Below the pieces are notes generated by a model, which worked only from the letters and a program-made list of their open reading frames with translations, searched no databases and was not told the origin of the DNA. Positions 21,401 to 34,219 of a stretch of DNA of 64,000 nucleotides are shown here, in pieces. Source of the stretch: Mytilus edulis (Eukaryota; Mollusca; Bivalvia; Mytilida; Mytilidae); the NCBI RefSeq assembly GCF_963676685.1, contig NC_092346.1, forward strand, positions 48,699,062 through 48,763,061, read 5' to 3'. Position 1 is the stretch's first letter, and each line of letters opens with the position of its first letter. The position numbers and the translations under genes are program-made.

Positions 21401-24400
21401 TACATTTGTATATCCTAAAAGTGTATAAAAAGGGCAGCCTTTAAGTTAACCAGACCCATATTTGGGGTGGGGGGAGAAACGTTATATACATGTATTTTCT
21501 TTGGGAACACAATGTAAGACATTAAAGTAAAAACAATTTACACTAAACACTGTTGTGTCAACTATCACACTGCTATTTTTCAATAGCTACACGTACTCCT
21601 ATATTATAACTTTATACACTTTTAAAAATAGGAAACATCTGTCAACAGTTTTTTTCGGGTTCAAGGATTTTTCACAATGATTATAATAATTTTAAATGTA
21701 TACTTGTGTTGATGCATTAAGCGGTCTGTAAACATGTTTACAAAACTTTCAATCAAAATATTACGATTATGGGACGACAAGTTGAATTTGATTTTTTTTT
21801 CTTGGGGAGGGAGGAGGCATCAACATATTTACAATGAATATCCTGACTTGGTGAGAGCTAAAAAAAAATATATTTTTCAAGAGACAAGAGGAAAACGAAT
21901 ATTCTACAACTACAATGCAATATGCCGAAACCAATTGTGTAAAAATACCCCATCCTACCAGAATATTAAATATCAAATGGTTGTCCCCTTACTAAGAAAA
22001 CACTTACCAATGTTATAGAGTGTAAGACTTGCTGAAAAAACCTTGCTGATATTTGATTGACGTAGTTGTTTTACTATCATGTATCTTTAAAGTTATCTTT
22101 AGTTATTTATTTTATGCTATACCATGATCCCGGAATACGAATAGGGGTTTTTCAACAGGACATCAAACTTTACAAAACACTTCCGTATAGTTTTATTTGG
22201 ATTTTTGCTTTAACTCGGTGTAAAAGGAAACTTGGAACAGGAAACAAGTTCTAAATGAACATTTCTTCAGAATAAAAACACGCAATATGTTCGGAAATCG
22301 TAGAAGTTAAACAATATAACATAATATAGTACTTCTTAATTAATCCGTGTCGGGAAATTATTTATTGGAAAACGCGGAAATTAATTTTGAAGTCATTATT
22401 ATTAACCAGGTAAAAATATACACTATACACATGCGCGCCAGGTAAAATATGAAATGAATATTGACCGAGAAAACATTATATATAATTCTTTTTCTATTGT
22501 TCTTCCATTTTCTACAAAATAAAAAAAAATAAGAAAAAGATAGAGCTCTTCCTTCACCCCATGCGTATAATAGTATTTTGAAATGTATGAATGAGTATTT
22601 TCAATGACCGAGGTTTTGCTTGGCTTACATGTTGTCAAACGTGAATATTACATATCATATTTATATCAGATTCAAATGATTGTAATTAATCATTAAAATA
22701 AAATGAAACAAAACAAGTAATTATAAACATTCAAAAATTATCTAACAGTGAGTGATATTACATGTTTAAATATACATGTAACATCATTATTTACAATATT
22801 ACACTCACCCGTTTGTGTACCTACAAGTTCCAATCGATTATATACGTGATTATAAATAGTATTACAAAGAATCTACCTTTAAACGGATATATATATTTAT
22901 ATATCATGCTTGGTGAACATTTCGTAAGAACAAAGAACGTCATTATAACAAAAGCTTTTTAAATCCGAAATTGCAAGTCATATAAAAAAATATATAGTAT
23001 ATTAGTATATACTCATGAGTGACGAAATAACCAAATAAAGTATGAAGTTCAAGAGCATTGGGGAATATATTCCGAAAGGTTTTCCTAAATACAGCTAAGG
23101 TAATCTACTCATGGAGTCGAAAATCCTTAGTATTTAAAAAAAAATTAAAATGTTAATTCATAATTATGACCTTATAATGGAACTACGATGTGAGAAAGGC
23201 TTCGTACAGACAAGAACATTGAAGGATTGTTTTTTATCTTTCATTCGGAGATACTAATTTCCTATATATATATATGATGGGATAATGTCTTATTTGCAAT
23301 ATTATAAAGCGATAATTCGTGTAAATCCTTATCACATGCAGCAAAGAAGACACCAAAAGTGCAATTCAAATAGTTTTCTACAATCTATTGATGATATATT
23401 ATAATATTATATGTCCGTGTATATTTGCGTCCATTAGTTTTCCATTATAAAATACCAGTAGCAAAAATAAAAAACGAAAAACGAGATTTTTTTCATTTTA
23501 TATCATTCATCTTTATAATACAATGAATTATTGTTTTAAGTTAGCAACATATATTCTGAATTTACTTAAAACATTAGAAAAATTGAAAAAACATCAGTGA
23601 ACACTTGACAAAACTATAGCTTAGATACATATAATCAGATATAAAGCTATGTAATGCATAAAATACCAACCACACTATAGTTAAATACTACACAAATCTA
23701 GGTGTTTATTGATTTTAATTAAATATTGATACATATATAGATTTTATACATCGTGTGATTGTAAATCTTATTAAGGTTCTCTCGGTTGGATAAGTTACAC
23801 CAACGACTCTTTTAATGTCCATACTTAGTCTAAATTAAGTGTCTAACATAGTAAGTTTCCTATAACGTTCAACTGGAAAGAGCAAGCCCCAATTCGAGTT
23901 AAAGCTGAATATGATGTTGTGTTATTTTGAGCCTATACTTACATGAAACTCGTCTATCAAATAAGTATACATGCACGCGTACGACCACAACAGAAACCCA
24001 ATGAAAACTTGTCTTTGGTCTACTTATTAATCAATTGATTTATGTGTACGATTAATCAACATATTTGTGAAACCTAAATGACGTTGAACTATAATTGATT
24101 GATTATTGCTTAACGTCCAGTGGCAATTATTTCATACACATATTAAATAAAAGAAAATGTTTACAACTATAACAATAGTATGTAGGTTGAGCAAGATATA
24201 TTGTAGGTAGAAAACTATCTGCAGCTTTAAAAGAAGGAAAACGGATTGAGATTTTGAAAAAACAAAACATATTAGAAACATGATATATTTTATATATATA
24301 TGACTTTTTATCATTTCTTTTTTTTATATGTATGTAAAAACTTCGAGCAAGCCTGATACACGGATATCAGGTACATCGTAATCTATATCATAATTATGTG

Positions 24401-25393
24401 TATATATCAATGAGAATGACATTTAATAAAACGTATGATGAAGATGTTATTGTTCTTATTTCGTCTGGCTTCAGCCTACATAGTTATTGATGTTGCTACA
24501 AAGTATACTTCAAATTTCTAGTAAACATCTCGTTGAAGCCTACTTTGTTATACGAATGCAAATAAGGGCGTTTGTTAAATGCATCAGATTAATTAAATGT
24601 ATCTACTTTCAAACTGCAAGGACAACATAACAACCACAAGGACTCTGACAGTGGATTTATATATTTAATCATAATATATATTGTAATCTTTTTCGTTTTT
24701 AGTACTTTTTGTCAATTTGCATGATCTGCATTTAATCATTCACGTTGACACCTATATTTGTATGATATTACTAGATTTGCAAGTGTCTTAAGCAATGTGC
24801 ATTCGGTTTCCATATTCATATGCTGAAAAAAGGGTTGTAGGTCAACATTTTGACTTTCATATCCTTCATTAGATCAGAAAATGCAGTAATATTTCTATCG
24901 GATCATTTACCTCACACAACCCCTCCATTTCTAGATTCACTTTCAACTCATGTACAGTGTTTTCAAACACGATACTCGTCTGTATCAAGTTAGGAATCTG
25001 ACAGTTGTCGTTCATTCGTTTATTGTGCTTGAGCTTTTAATTTTGTCATTGAATATTTAGGGGCTTTCCGTGATGAATTTTCCTTAGAGTCTGGTATTTT
25101 CATTATCATACTTTTTTCATGCAGGTTTCTGGAAAATGCAATGTCCCTTTTGGATATTTCAGTAGAGGTATATATATGTACACATCGCTAGTAAAGAAAC
25201 AAATCTTATTGCAAACGTAACTAATTTTATAAAAAAAAATCATTAAGAGAAACAGGAGATACAAAAACGAAAAAACGTACAGTGATTGAAAAGATATATG
25301 TTATTATCCGCATATAGAGTCTCAGGATTAGCAACATGAAAGATACATCCATGTTTAGTAATGCCAGGATTTTTCTATAAATACGTTATATAT
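21401..25393. other. Long AT-rich spacer
   Basis: Four kilobases with no supported gene. Small ORFs at 21734-22018, 22066-22254, 22423-22638 and 22762-22962 have no domains or splice context. A delta-type fragment (gaagttcaagagcattgggg) lies near 23045, and a beta-like fragment (tatcaagttaggaatctgac) near 24980-25110. Short TA runs are scattered through it. Confidence 0.45.
24975..25110 (+). repeat. Family beta fragment
   Basis: Contains tgtatcaagttaggaatctg, acagttgtcgttcattcg and a ggggctttccgtgatgaatt segment, matching the 3' half of beta in order. Confidence 0.6.
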
Positions 25394-26780
25394 GTTACAG
25401 GGAATTTGTGAAATCAGGGATTTTGTAAAATCACTGAAATTTCAGGGAATTTGTAAAATCACTGAACTGATTAGTGATTTTATAAAATCCCTGATTTTGA
25501 CTAGTGATTTTACAAAATCCCTGAAATAATTAAGATCTTTTTTACAGATTCACTGATTAAATTCAGGGAATTTGTAAAATACATTCATTCATTTTTATAA
25601 AGAATTTATGTGAAAAAAGACTACAACAGTAACACTCAATAAGTTTGAGGTTAATCTAGTCTTTATTTTAATATTAAGTGAGCCGTTTTCATGCACAAAA
25701 CAACTGACATACTGTAGAACAATGGCTCAGGCACAAATGTCTTGAAATAAAGAGCAAACATACACACAAAAGTTACTTCAAATAATTGAGGTAAAATTAA
25801 AGTGCAACATATGGAACCAGGGAAAATATGATAAAACAAGCTCTTATCACTACCTTGTTTAAAAGAAAGTTTAACTTACTGTTTATTATAGTTTTTCTGT
25901 ATAATTACTGTAGAAAATAAAACCAATTATATAATTTTTTTAAATCAAATATAAAAACTGAACATTAGGTTGATTGCTGTCATTAGAGAAGAAAAATACA
26001 TATGTAAGGTATAAGAAATTGAGTGGGTTAGGGTATGTAATCCAGTGGCAAATATTACATGCATATCAGATCAAGAGCATCTTATTGCTGCATAAAAATT
26101 GATATTGTAAAAGCAAATAAGTGTTGTATTATTAATTTGCTGCCTACAAAATAACATTTATATTCACAAAATAATAATAAAAAAAGACAACAGAAAATAT
26201 TGGTAATAATACTTTGTTTTGTACTTGCATGTTTATGAATAGGTTAATCTAACCAAGCAAAAATAAACAAAGTTTTACCTACTTTGGTCATTTATCAGAC
26301 ACATGTATTCTATCACAAAGTGGTATAACTTTGAATAAGTTTCTAAAATTTCTCAACTCTTTTAATCCAAATACAGTAAATATTTTGTTGATAAATGAAG
26401 GTATGAAGTTCTTCAATGTGGAGATTTGAAAAAATTGTTAAAAACGATATTCATCAGATGAAGATGTTTTAAAAATATTATGTATGTCTTGAAGACATGT
26501 ACAGCATAGTTAAGAAAATTCACATATCAATAGCTTATAGTAGTAGGGATGTCACCCAAACTTGCCTTGCAAAAATAAGCAAATTCAGAGTGGTCTAAAT
26601 ACCTGTTTATATGCCTTTTAGTCATTATCATTATACACAAGTTCTAGCTCATAGTGTTTATTAAACAAATATATTTCTAAATCATTAGTGATCATTCATT
26701 TGGTCTATCTTTATATTAAGAAAAACACATTTCTAATAGCATGTTTTACAAAATCCCTGATTTTACAAATTCCCTGTAAC
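25394..26780. mobile_element. Inverted-repeat element with clustered TTTTACAAAATCCCTGA motifs
   Basis: The left end gttacagggaatttgtgaaa, followed by tcagggattttgtaaaa, is mirrored at the right end by ttttacaaaatccctgat and ttttacaaattccctgtaac. Just inside the left end the same core recurs in both orientations several times up to 25580. The 1.39 kb body has no ORF of note. Both ends sit in atatat sequence, so a TA-type target duplication is possible but cannot be delimited. Clustered subterminal copies are typical of transposase-binding sites in non-autonomous DNA transposons. Confidence 0.75.
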
Positions 26781-26788
26781 ATATATAT

Positions 26789-27593
26789 GTTCCGGACCAT
26801 ATGAGTATTTGGACCATACGCGTATGGTCATGACCATATGCGTATACTCATATGGTCCGACCATACGCGTATGGTCCGACCGTACGCGTATGGTCGGACC
26901 ATATGAGTATAATACTCGTTTGGTTATTAACGGGCCGGACCATATGAGTATTTGGACCATATAGGTATATTTATTTTTCCAAATTACATTATAAACGTTT
27001 CAATAATACAAGAACTTTATCTAAAAAAAACAGTGATGGTTTAAAACATGACAATTTTTTAATTTTATAATAAAAAAAAATACGTAAAAATTTAATATTG
27101 ATGCCATAGTTAGTTTTCATCGCTAGTTACATTAGTGCATGTAGGCTTGGATGACATTCACTTCCACACGGTATCATAGCTTTTTAATAGTTCATTAAGA
27201 AATTTTTGGAATTTAATTTTTTAGTCGACATATTGCCATTTACTCGTAATAACAAATCGGTTATGACCATCGGTATTGACCATCGGTATAAAATGTGTTT
27301 ACTTTAAATTTGACAATTAAGTAAAATTAACAATGTGAAACTTCTTATTTTTATTTAGCTTATCTTTTTATTATAATATAACGATAAAATTACCTATATG
27401 ATAGCGTCTTTTGAATGAACGGTCATACCATATGAAGAGTTTAGAAGTATTTAAAGTAAACTGTAACAGAGTGTTAATTACCCCGACCATACGCGTATGG
27501 TCCGACCATACGCGTATGGTCGGACCATATGAGTATATACCCATATGGTCATGACCATACGCGTATGGTCCAAATACTCATATGGTCCGGAAC
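26789..27593. mobile_element. Inverted-repeat element built from CCATACGCGTATGG palindromes
   Basis: The first roughly 115 bp (gttccggaccatatgagtat onward) are matched in reverse by 27483-27593, which ends ctcatatggtccggaac. Each arm is itself a chain of short palindromes such as ccatacgcgtatgg and ccatatg. After the left arm a third partial start (ccggaccatatgagtatttg) appears at 26935-26955. The 500-bp centre is AT-rich and non-coding. Atata sequence flanks both sides. The element abuts the one ending at 26780, with only eight bases between them. The minus-strand ORF at 26763-26960 is an artefact of the palindromes. Confidence 0.8.
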
Positions 27594-28124
27594 ATATACA
27601 TATATTTTGTTAACTAATAAAAATTCAAATCAAAATATTAAATGAAATGTGCTCTGATCGAAGCTTATACATACCATATTATAGATATAGACAAGTCACA
27701 CAGAAGAAACATTTGAAACTCTTTAATTGTTTTTTTTTTATAAAGCATTAATCTTGTTTCTAGTATAATTGATTATCATTCACACTCCTTAATAAATTGT
27801 GGTCATTAAAGCATCCTTAGCCTTTTTTTTATAATATTTTTAAAGCAAAGAGAACATTTAATTGTTTACTTCGGTAATATAATGAACCATAATCCTGCGA
27901 AATATAGAATATCTGTTGATCCCTAAATAAGTTTGAAGTTTAATTTATTATTTTGTTCTTATGCAAACAATTCAAGGAATATATTATGTCTTGAATTCCG
28001 AGAAATGTCTAACCTAAATAATTGTTAACATGCAAAATAGTTGTTTGTCTACATGCAAAAAATAATCATTTGTCTTGATACAAACCTAATTAGTTGTCTG
28101 GGGTGAAACATGATTATTTGTCTA
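27594..28124. other. Spacer with no recognised feature
   Basis: AT-rich. Near 28020-28120 a short motif (tgtctacatgcaa with variants) recurs a few times, including ttgtttgtctacatgcaaaa and atttgtctacatgcaac. Confidence 0.45.
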
Positions 28125-28228
28125 CATGCAACGTACGGTGACCTATAGCTGTTAATGTCTTTGTCATTTAGTCTCATGAGAGATGTTTCATTGAAAATCA
28201 CACCGCTTCTTCTTATTTTTTTTATAAT
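28125..28228 (+). repeat. Family alpha tail fragment
   Basis: Contains gtacggtgacctatagctgt, taatgtctttgtcatttagt and aaaatcacaccgcttcttct, the final third of alpha. Confidence 0.75.
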
Positions 28229-29024
28229 TGTTCATCTTCATGCAAACAATTTAATGAGAGAAAAAACAGATGAGACCACAGTGCTTTTCTTGATTCAACT
28301 TCATCAGAAAAGCCCAAACATATATAAATTTCAAACAATGGATGTATAAACATGTAGAAACGTTATAAGCTTTATGACAAACCCGACATAAAAAAGAAAA
28401 ACCAAAATTCATCTGAGGTCATTTTTTTATAAGGAAGTTAGAACCATAGTTTCTAAAATAATTTCTCAATTAATAAAAATTGTGATACCAATTTTCATGT
28501 GAATCCAGCTGTTACTTTCAGTATCAAACGTTTGCAAGGCCATAAAAAAGGAATATTTGAGATCATAAAACACACACAAAAAAACAGCACTTAACAAAAA
28601 AAACCATCTAAATTAGCATTGCCTATAGGGAGCGACAACCCTAATTTTGAATACAATTACAATAGTATATTAGTTTGATATTTACGAAAGCGATGCAAGG
28701 ATTAAGTTTAGTAATATTTATGTTATTTATATTATTTAAAAATGTATGCTCACATTAAATTGGTACTGTTATGTGTATAATTGTATTGTGGAGTGGAGAA
28801 GATTTTATAAATATGTTATACTTGTGTCTGATCCTTTTTGCTTTGAAGAAACGAAATATGTTCAAACTAAAACTGAAACACACAAAGAGCCGCATGACCA
28901 AAATCATTAGCTAAAATCATCTAAGGTAAACTTTGCCTGAGGCAATTGGAACCTTAGTTTCTTAATAATGTCTTTAAAATACTTAAAGGGCAATTTGAGA
29001 AAGGTATGGTATAAATCCTTTTAG
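28229..29024. other. Spacer with no recognised feature
   Basis: AT-rich. Nothing was recognised apart from a short ORF (28155-28349) that starts in the alpha fragment. Confidence 0.4.
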
Positions 29025-29470
29025 TAATAAGGCACTGACTAGTGAGCCAGTGATACAATCAGAGACTTATAGTGCACCAGCAGCGATGTCTGTTCAGTGT
29101 TACAAACAATGAAAATAACTCTGTATAAATGTTATACGTCTGGAGCGCTTCTCTCAATTTACCTTCGTTATGAACGCTCAAAGACAAAAACTTTAAAACC
29201 AGGGATGTATTAGTACCGGCACACATAAAGAGCAAAATTACCAATACACTCAACATATATAAAAAGGATCGTCTACAAAAGACTGATCAGTGACACTCGA
29301 ATACAAAATGTTCAATGTGTACAAAGTTAAAGAGCATTGAGGACTCACAATTCTGAAAAGTTTTGCCAAATTCAGTCTAGGTAAATAATTTCTAGACCAA
29401 AAGGGACTCACAAACAACAGGAAAAGACAGGGATCAACTTTGCGTAAGGAAGTGGGAACCATATTTTTAG
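29025..29470 (+). repeat. Degenerate dispersed repeat, delta-like
   Basis: Blocks such as gttatacgtctggagcgctt, cgttatgaacgctcaaagac and gagcattgaggactcacaat follow the order of the delta family (CGxCTGGxG, GCTCA, GAGCATTGAGGA) but are strongly diverged. The two minus-strand ORFs here are not supported. Confidence 0.4.
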
Positions 29471-29624
29471 GTAACTTATAAATTTATAAATAGAAAATTA
29501 ACGAATGAATCATTTATAGTATATATATCATGTCAGTACCGAAGAATCGACTACCAACCTGATGATACGATTGAGAACTTAAATTCTACTAGCAGCAATA
29601 TTTACTAAGTGTTTGAATTATCAT

Positions 29625-30553
29625 AAAGGAGGAAGGTTGTTTGAAATGGGTGTGAGCAAAATTGAGGGGCATTGCAAAAGAGGGGCAAAAGATACCAAAG
29701 GGACAGTCAAACTCATAAATCTAAAACAAACTGACAACGCCATGGCTAAAAATGAAAAAGACAAACAGAAAAACAATAGTAAACATGACACAACATAGAA
29801 AACTAAAGAATAAACAACACGAACCCCACCAAAAACTAGGGGTGATCTCAGGTGCTCCGGAAGGGTAAGCAGATCCTGCTCCACATGTGGCACCCGTCGT
29901 GTTGCTTATGTGATTACAAAATTTTAATCCGGTAAATAGTCTAATTCGGTAGGTCACATTCATTAAAGGGAAGGGAATTGTAGTTACGACGTAAGGAACA
30001 TATCCGATATCATTTGTGAAACGGTTATTCCATAACGGTCAACCAACTCGTGATGGCGTCCGTAAAATTTACGAAGGGATGATTTCAACTTCACCATTTG
30101 GAACTCTTGGTTTAATAGCTTCCTTGTGAGCAGCAACCCTCTATCAAGAAAATCATGATAGGAAATGCAAGCACGGGAATATCGTATCAATTGGGAGATA
30201 TATACCCCGTATGCAGGTGCTGCTGGAATGTTGCTACTTAGAAATGGAAAGTTCACAATTGGAAAGCTGAAATCATCTGTTTTGTCGTAAATTTTTGTTT
30301 TCAACCGACCCTCATTGTCAATTTTTAGATGTAAGTCAAAATATGAAGCCGACTTAACTGTATCTGTAGCATCCTTTATCTCTAGTTCGATGGGATAGAT
30401 GCGTTCCACATAGTCACCAAATTTTGAATTGTTTAGTGAAAGAACATCATCTATATAGCGGAAAGTAGAGTTAAAGAATATTGTTAACTTCTTATCTTTC
30501 TTCCTAAGAAGTTCCTGCATGAAGTCAGCCTCATAATAATAAAGAAACAAGTC
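29625..30553 (-). mobile_element. 5'-truncated reverse-transcriptase retroelement
   Basis: The minus-strand ORF at 29984-30550 encodes 188 residues of an RT-like protein starting just before FLYYYEADF. It keeps the catalytic TFRYIDDVLSLNN (YIDD), then GDYVERIYPIELEI, the KIYDKTDDFSFPIVNFPFL segment and AYGVYISQLIRYSRAC. The upstream GTNCAPL motif is missing: homology stops abruptly near 30553, as expected for 5' truncation. Beyond the stop, 29625-29983 is a 3' region that recurs at 34970-35168 on the plus strand and in the relic at 5005. An ORF inside it (29721-29963, MNVTYRIRLFTG start) probably recurs with the element, but its coding status is unclear. The order is most like Penelope-type or related RTs; I cannot place it firmly. 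Confidence 0.8.
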
Positions 30554-30555
30554 CG

Positions 30556-31859
30556 TCTTTGATTGCTGATAAAATAGATGTTAATAATTTAGAAAGACTT
30601 AATGGCTGAGTCAGATTTTGTCTTCAAACGATTTTTCACATGGTTTCACGTTGATTTATTCAATGCATTATGGATTTAAAGGCAGTCAGGATTCTACTTC
30701 GTCAAAATTATCTCCCCATTACGCCAGTTCATTTTCACAACCGTAGAAATGGAAGCCATTGTAGGGATGACGCGCTGTCAATTTTGCTCTTGAAAGCCGA
30801 TAAATTTATCCACAAAGCACCACTACGATCCTTATATATGTCAGTTGTATTTTAAAAGACAAATGTATCTACTAGCTAATGAGCATCAGTTAATGATCAT
30901 GTCTGCCTTGATTCATCTTAAAACTATTGTCTGATCGGTTGTCAGGTGGAATTTTCGAAAATTCTTAATCATTTAAAAAAATTCTAATTAAATATTTCGT
31001 GGAAGGGCAGACTAGATATTTTCAGTGGTTGAAGACTATAAACCCTTGTTATCACACACACAAAAATATAATTTTCCGAAGATATGCATTTTCATCATCC
31101 AACTTGAATGACTGTCGTCAAGTACTTTCAGTTAAATATAGCTATTCGAACACACCTACTCTGTTTTTGTGATTCATTAGATAGGTATTTTAGTCGATCC
31201 ATACATTTCATCTTTAAGTACTGTGATTTTTTTTATGTTATGAAGTCAACCTGTAGCTTTGATATATAAACATTATAAAATCTGAAGCGAGGCGATGTAT
31301 GAAATATTCTTGCTTTGTACGATATCAAGACAAAATATTCAACTCAAACACGCCCTAACATAAAAAGGTGCACTCGATTTTCTCTTTTCGATACAACTGT
31401 GTCGTTGTTCTCCTCTTATATTTAATGCGTTTCCCTCGGTTTTAGTTTGTTACCCCGATTTTGTTTTTTGTCCATGGATTTATGAGTTTTGAACAGCGGT
31501 ATACTACTGTTGCCTTTATTTACCCATTTTTTTGATTTTTTTCTTGAGTCGCATAATGGAAGGACAGACACGAAAATTACTGAACTAATAGATTGATATG
31601 TTTTCCGTCCGTGGTAACTTTTAAAATAAAATCAGAGGTTATGCATTTTCTACATCCAACTTGAAAGATACCCTTGTCGTCGACTTGATATCTAATTGTT
31701 CTGCTTTACTATGTACTAAATAAATAGAAAACTTATGCAAATGTTGTTTTTAAAATAAAACACTTCGTATTTGAGAAGAAAATTGTAATTTTGTTTGTTT
31801 CTATTAACTTTTAAAACTTTTGTCACTATAGTAAACATTACTAGCTGTCAGATAACTGC
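30556..31859. other. Spacer with diverged repeat pieces
   Basis: Two related segments (gatatgcattttcatcatcc near 31080; ggttatgcattttctacatc near 31638) indicate a diverged duplication. At 31370-31540 there is a gamma-like fragment: atttaatgcgtttccctcgg then gaacagcggtatactactgt. A 61-codon plus ORF at 30670-30855 is unsupported. Confidence 0.5.
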
Positions 31860-32362
31860 GAGTACTCTCAGATCTGTTCATTGCGTCTTTTTGTGTCGGG
31901 ATGTATAAGTACCCGGCCACGTCTACTTATAGTTTTGTCCATCTGATGAGTTAAGCCTTTTTCAACTGATTTTTATAGTTCGTTCTTATGTTGTACTGTT
32001 ATACCACTGTCCCAGGTTAGGGGGAGGGTTGGGATCCCGCTAACATGTTTAACCCCGCCACATTATTTATGTATGTGCCTGTCCCAAGTCAGGAGCCTGT
32101 AATTCAGTGGTTGTCGTTTGTTTATGTGTTACATATTTGTTTTTCAGTCATTTTTTTACATTAATAAGGCCGTCAGTTTTCTCGTTTGAATTGTTTTACA
32201 TTGTCTTATCGGGGCCTATTATAGCTGACTATGCGGTATGGACTTTGCTCATTGTTGAAGGCCTTGTGGTGACCTATAGTTGTTAATGTCTGTGTCATTG
32301 TTGTCTTTTGTGGATAGTTGTCTCATTGGCAATCATACCACATCTTCTTTTTTTATATTACA
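31860..32362 (+). repeat. Family alpha, longest copy
   Basis: The part 32032-32362 closely matches 1-335. This copy extends further 5' through ggatgtataagtacccggcc and actgtcccaggttaggggga, showing that the copy at position 1 is cut by the window edge. It ends tctcattggcaatcatacca and a T-rich tail. Confidence 0.85.
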
Positions 32363-32479
32363 GTAAGCATTTATCGCCTTCTCTAACAAAGATCTTCGAT
32401 TCTTTTGTCCAATTCAACTGGGTTTCCGCCTGAAGGGTCTTCCGTAACATATGCAAAATATGTTACAAGAGTAAAAATG

Positions 32480-32562
32480 ATGAGATGATGTATGATTGCC
32501 AATGACACAAGTATCCACCAGAGTTTAAACTAGGTTGTAGTCAACAATGACATTACTGCATA
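32480..32562 (-). repeat. Family alpha tail, reverse copy
   Basis: atgattgccaatgacacaag followed by tatccaccagagtttaaact is the reverse complement of the alpha tail. Confidence 0.6.
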
Positions 32563-33124
32563 CATTTCCTTCCTTGTACAGTTCTACTTGGTATTTTTTG
32601 GCTTAATAGTTCAAGTCTTAGATTTCTTTGTTGTTCGTTTACTATTTTTGAGTTGTTTAGGGAATAAGAAAAATAGATAATTATTTGTTTTAGACTTGGA
32701 TAATTAATATTTCAACCTAAGGATTTGACATGTTTTACCTATTAATTCAACACATATATATGTTACTGTTAATTAAGCTATTTTCTCAGCTTTACTTTCT
32801 GGGATGATTTAATCATAACCGAGAAATCAATTGAAATAATTTCATACTTTAAGCACTTAAAAAAAAATCAGTGAATAATAATTCAAAATTTTACCATAAA
32901 TTCATCTCAAAGGTGTAAGAGCATTATATTGTGCGTGTGTAACAGAACCGTATTACTCTTTGTTATGTTTTGTTTATTTCCTAGTTATTAAAAGTATTTG
33001 ACAATTTTTGTTCGAATATAACAGTGCTTGTGAACTGTAAGACGCAGTAATAACAATTTGTAATTCTATTAACATGATTTTGTGCCCTGTCCTACATTAA
33101 TTTTTTATCGTCATTCTATGGTTA
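32563..33124. other. Spacer with no recognised feature
   Basis: AT-rich sequence. Nothing recognised. Confidence 0.4.
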
Positions 33125-33520
33125 ATATTTCGAAATGGACTATTATATTATATATTTATGTATTTCTCTGTCCTGGGTGTTATTGCACTTATTTGTACTG
33201 TATTACCGTCATATAATGTTGTCATTTAACATTGCCATAAAGCCCGGAGGTTTGGCTAGCAACAAAACCAGGTTCAACACCCCATTTCTTCTTACAACAT
33301 CAGGACCAAGATAGAAATATGGCAGTTATTATCTAACTAAGATTGTTGAATTGTAGTTTGTTTTTGTAGCACATCAGTGTGCTGTTGTTTCGTTGTTTTC
33401 CTCTTATAGTTGATGTGTTTCCCCCGTTTTAAGTTTCTTACCCGGATTTGTTTTCTCTTAATCGATTTATGACTATACACAGTGGTATATTGGTATAGTA
33501 TCGATGTGATTCTTGACATG
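33125..33520 (+). repeat. Dispersed repeat, family gamma
   Basis: Block order: tatttctctgtcctgggtgt, ataaagcccggaggtttggc, caggttcaacaccccatttc, tcttatagttgatgtgtttc, then acacagtggtatattgg. The same order is found at 55281-55525 plus 57177-57395 (split by insertions) and in reverse at 51375-51615. The minus ORF at 33337-33519 is an artefact. Confidence 0.75.
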
Positions 33521-34127
33521 TTCGTAGTCAGATTCAGATATTAAATTTGTAAACTTCAAACACTATCCTCCTGAGATAAACAGATGTTTCTCCTCCAGTT
33601 TTGGAATACTTTGTTGTTATTTTGATTTGTTGCATTGCGCTTTAAGGTTAAATTCGGTTTTTTTTTCTAGTAATATCGACTTCAAGAACAACCAGCTAAT
33701 TCAGTAAGCTTTTGCAATTGGAACTGTATATTTTAATTTTTTTTAAAATACCCAATAGTAGTTATCAAAGGTACCATGATTATAATTTAGTACGTCAAAC
33801 TCGATACATGCATAAATATTATAGTTAAACAATCGTGTTACAAACTTATAACACAGAAATTGTTCTTTAAGACGTGTTAAAGAAAGAATCGTAATCCTAC
33901 GTGAACATTGGAACGCTATGTCACATTCAATTATTACCAAATACCTCCGAATTCATTTGCAAATATTAAAAAAAGGTTTATTTTTTCGACCTGTTTTGAT
34001 CATCGTTTTATCTAATTATTTTTAAAATTGATTGAATTCAATGTGAAAAAAAGTTAATAAAGTTGTGTAGTCCATCTCTTGAATCAACCACGCAAGCCTT
34101 CACTGTCATGTTTGGTATGGAACTGGT
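33521..34127. other. 3' flank of PA-TM-RING gene B
   Basis: AT-rich. A possible polyadenylation signal AATAAA for gene B lies on the minus strand at 33977-33982, about 146 bp past the stop. A short ORF at 33743-33940 is unsupported. Confidence 0.4.
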
Positions 34128-34219
34128 TCACAGCGGTATTGAAATAATCATTCGTTTACACACTGGACATTTGCACTCTCCTTCATTTAACCATGGTTTT
34201 ATGCATTCAACGTGGAACC
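34128..34219 (-). CDS. Gene B last exon: second half of RING-H2, stop
   Basis: Acceptor ttttatttcag. It encodes FHVECIKPWLNEGECKCPVC and KRMIISIPL and ends with TGA at 34128-34130. An ORF on the opposite strand (34063-34263) is its shadow. Confidence 0.9.

Noticed and set aside
22018..22085. Minus-strand ATG ending at a GTAAGT donor as gene A's first exon
   Set aside because: The encoded peptide (MIVKQLRQSN start) has no signal-peptide core and the phase does not fit.
26763..26960. Minus-strand ORF rich in YGP and IRV repeats
   Set aside because: It is a direct translation of the CCATACGCGTATGG palindrome arm.
30670..30855. 61-codon plus-strand ORF
   Set aside because: Short, no domain, and located at the truncated border of the RT element.
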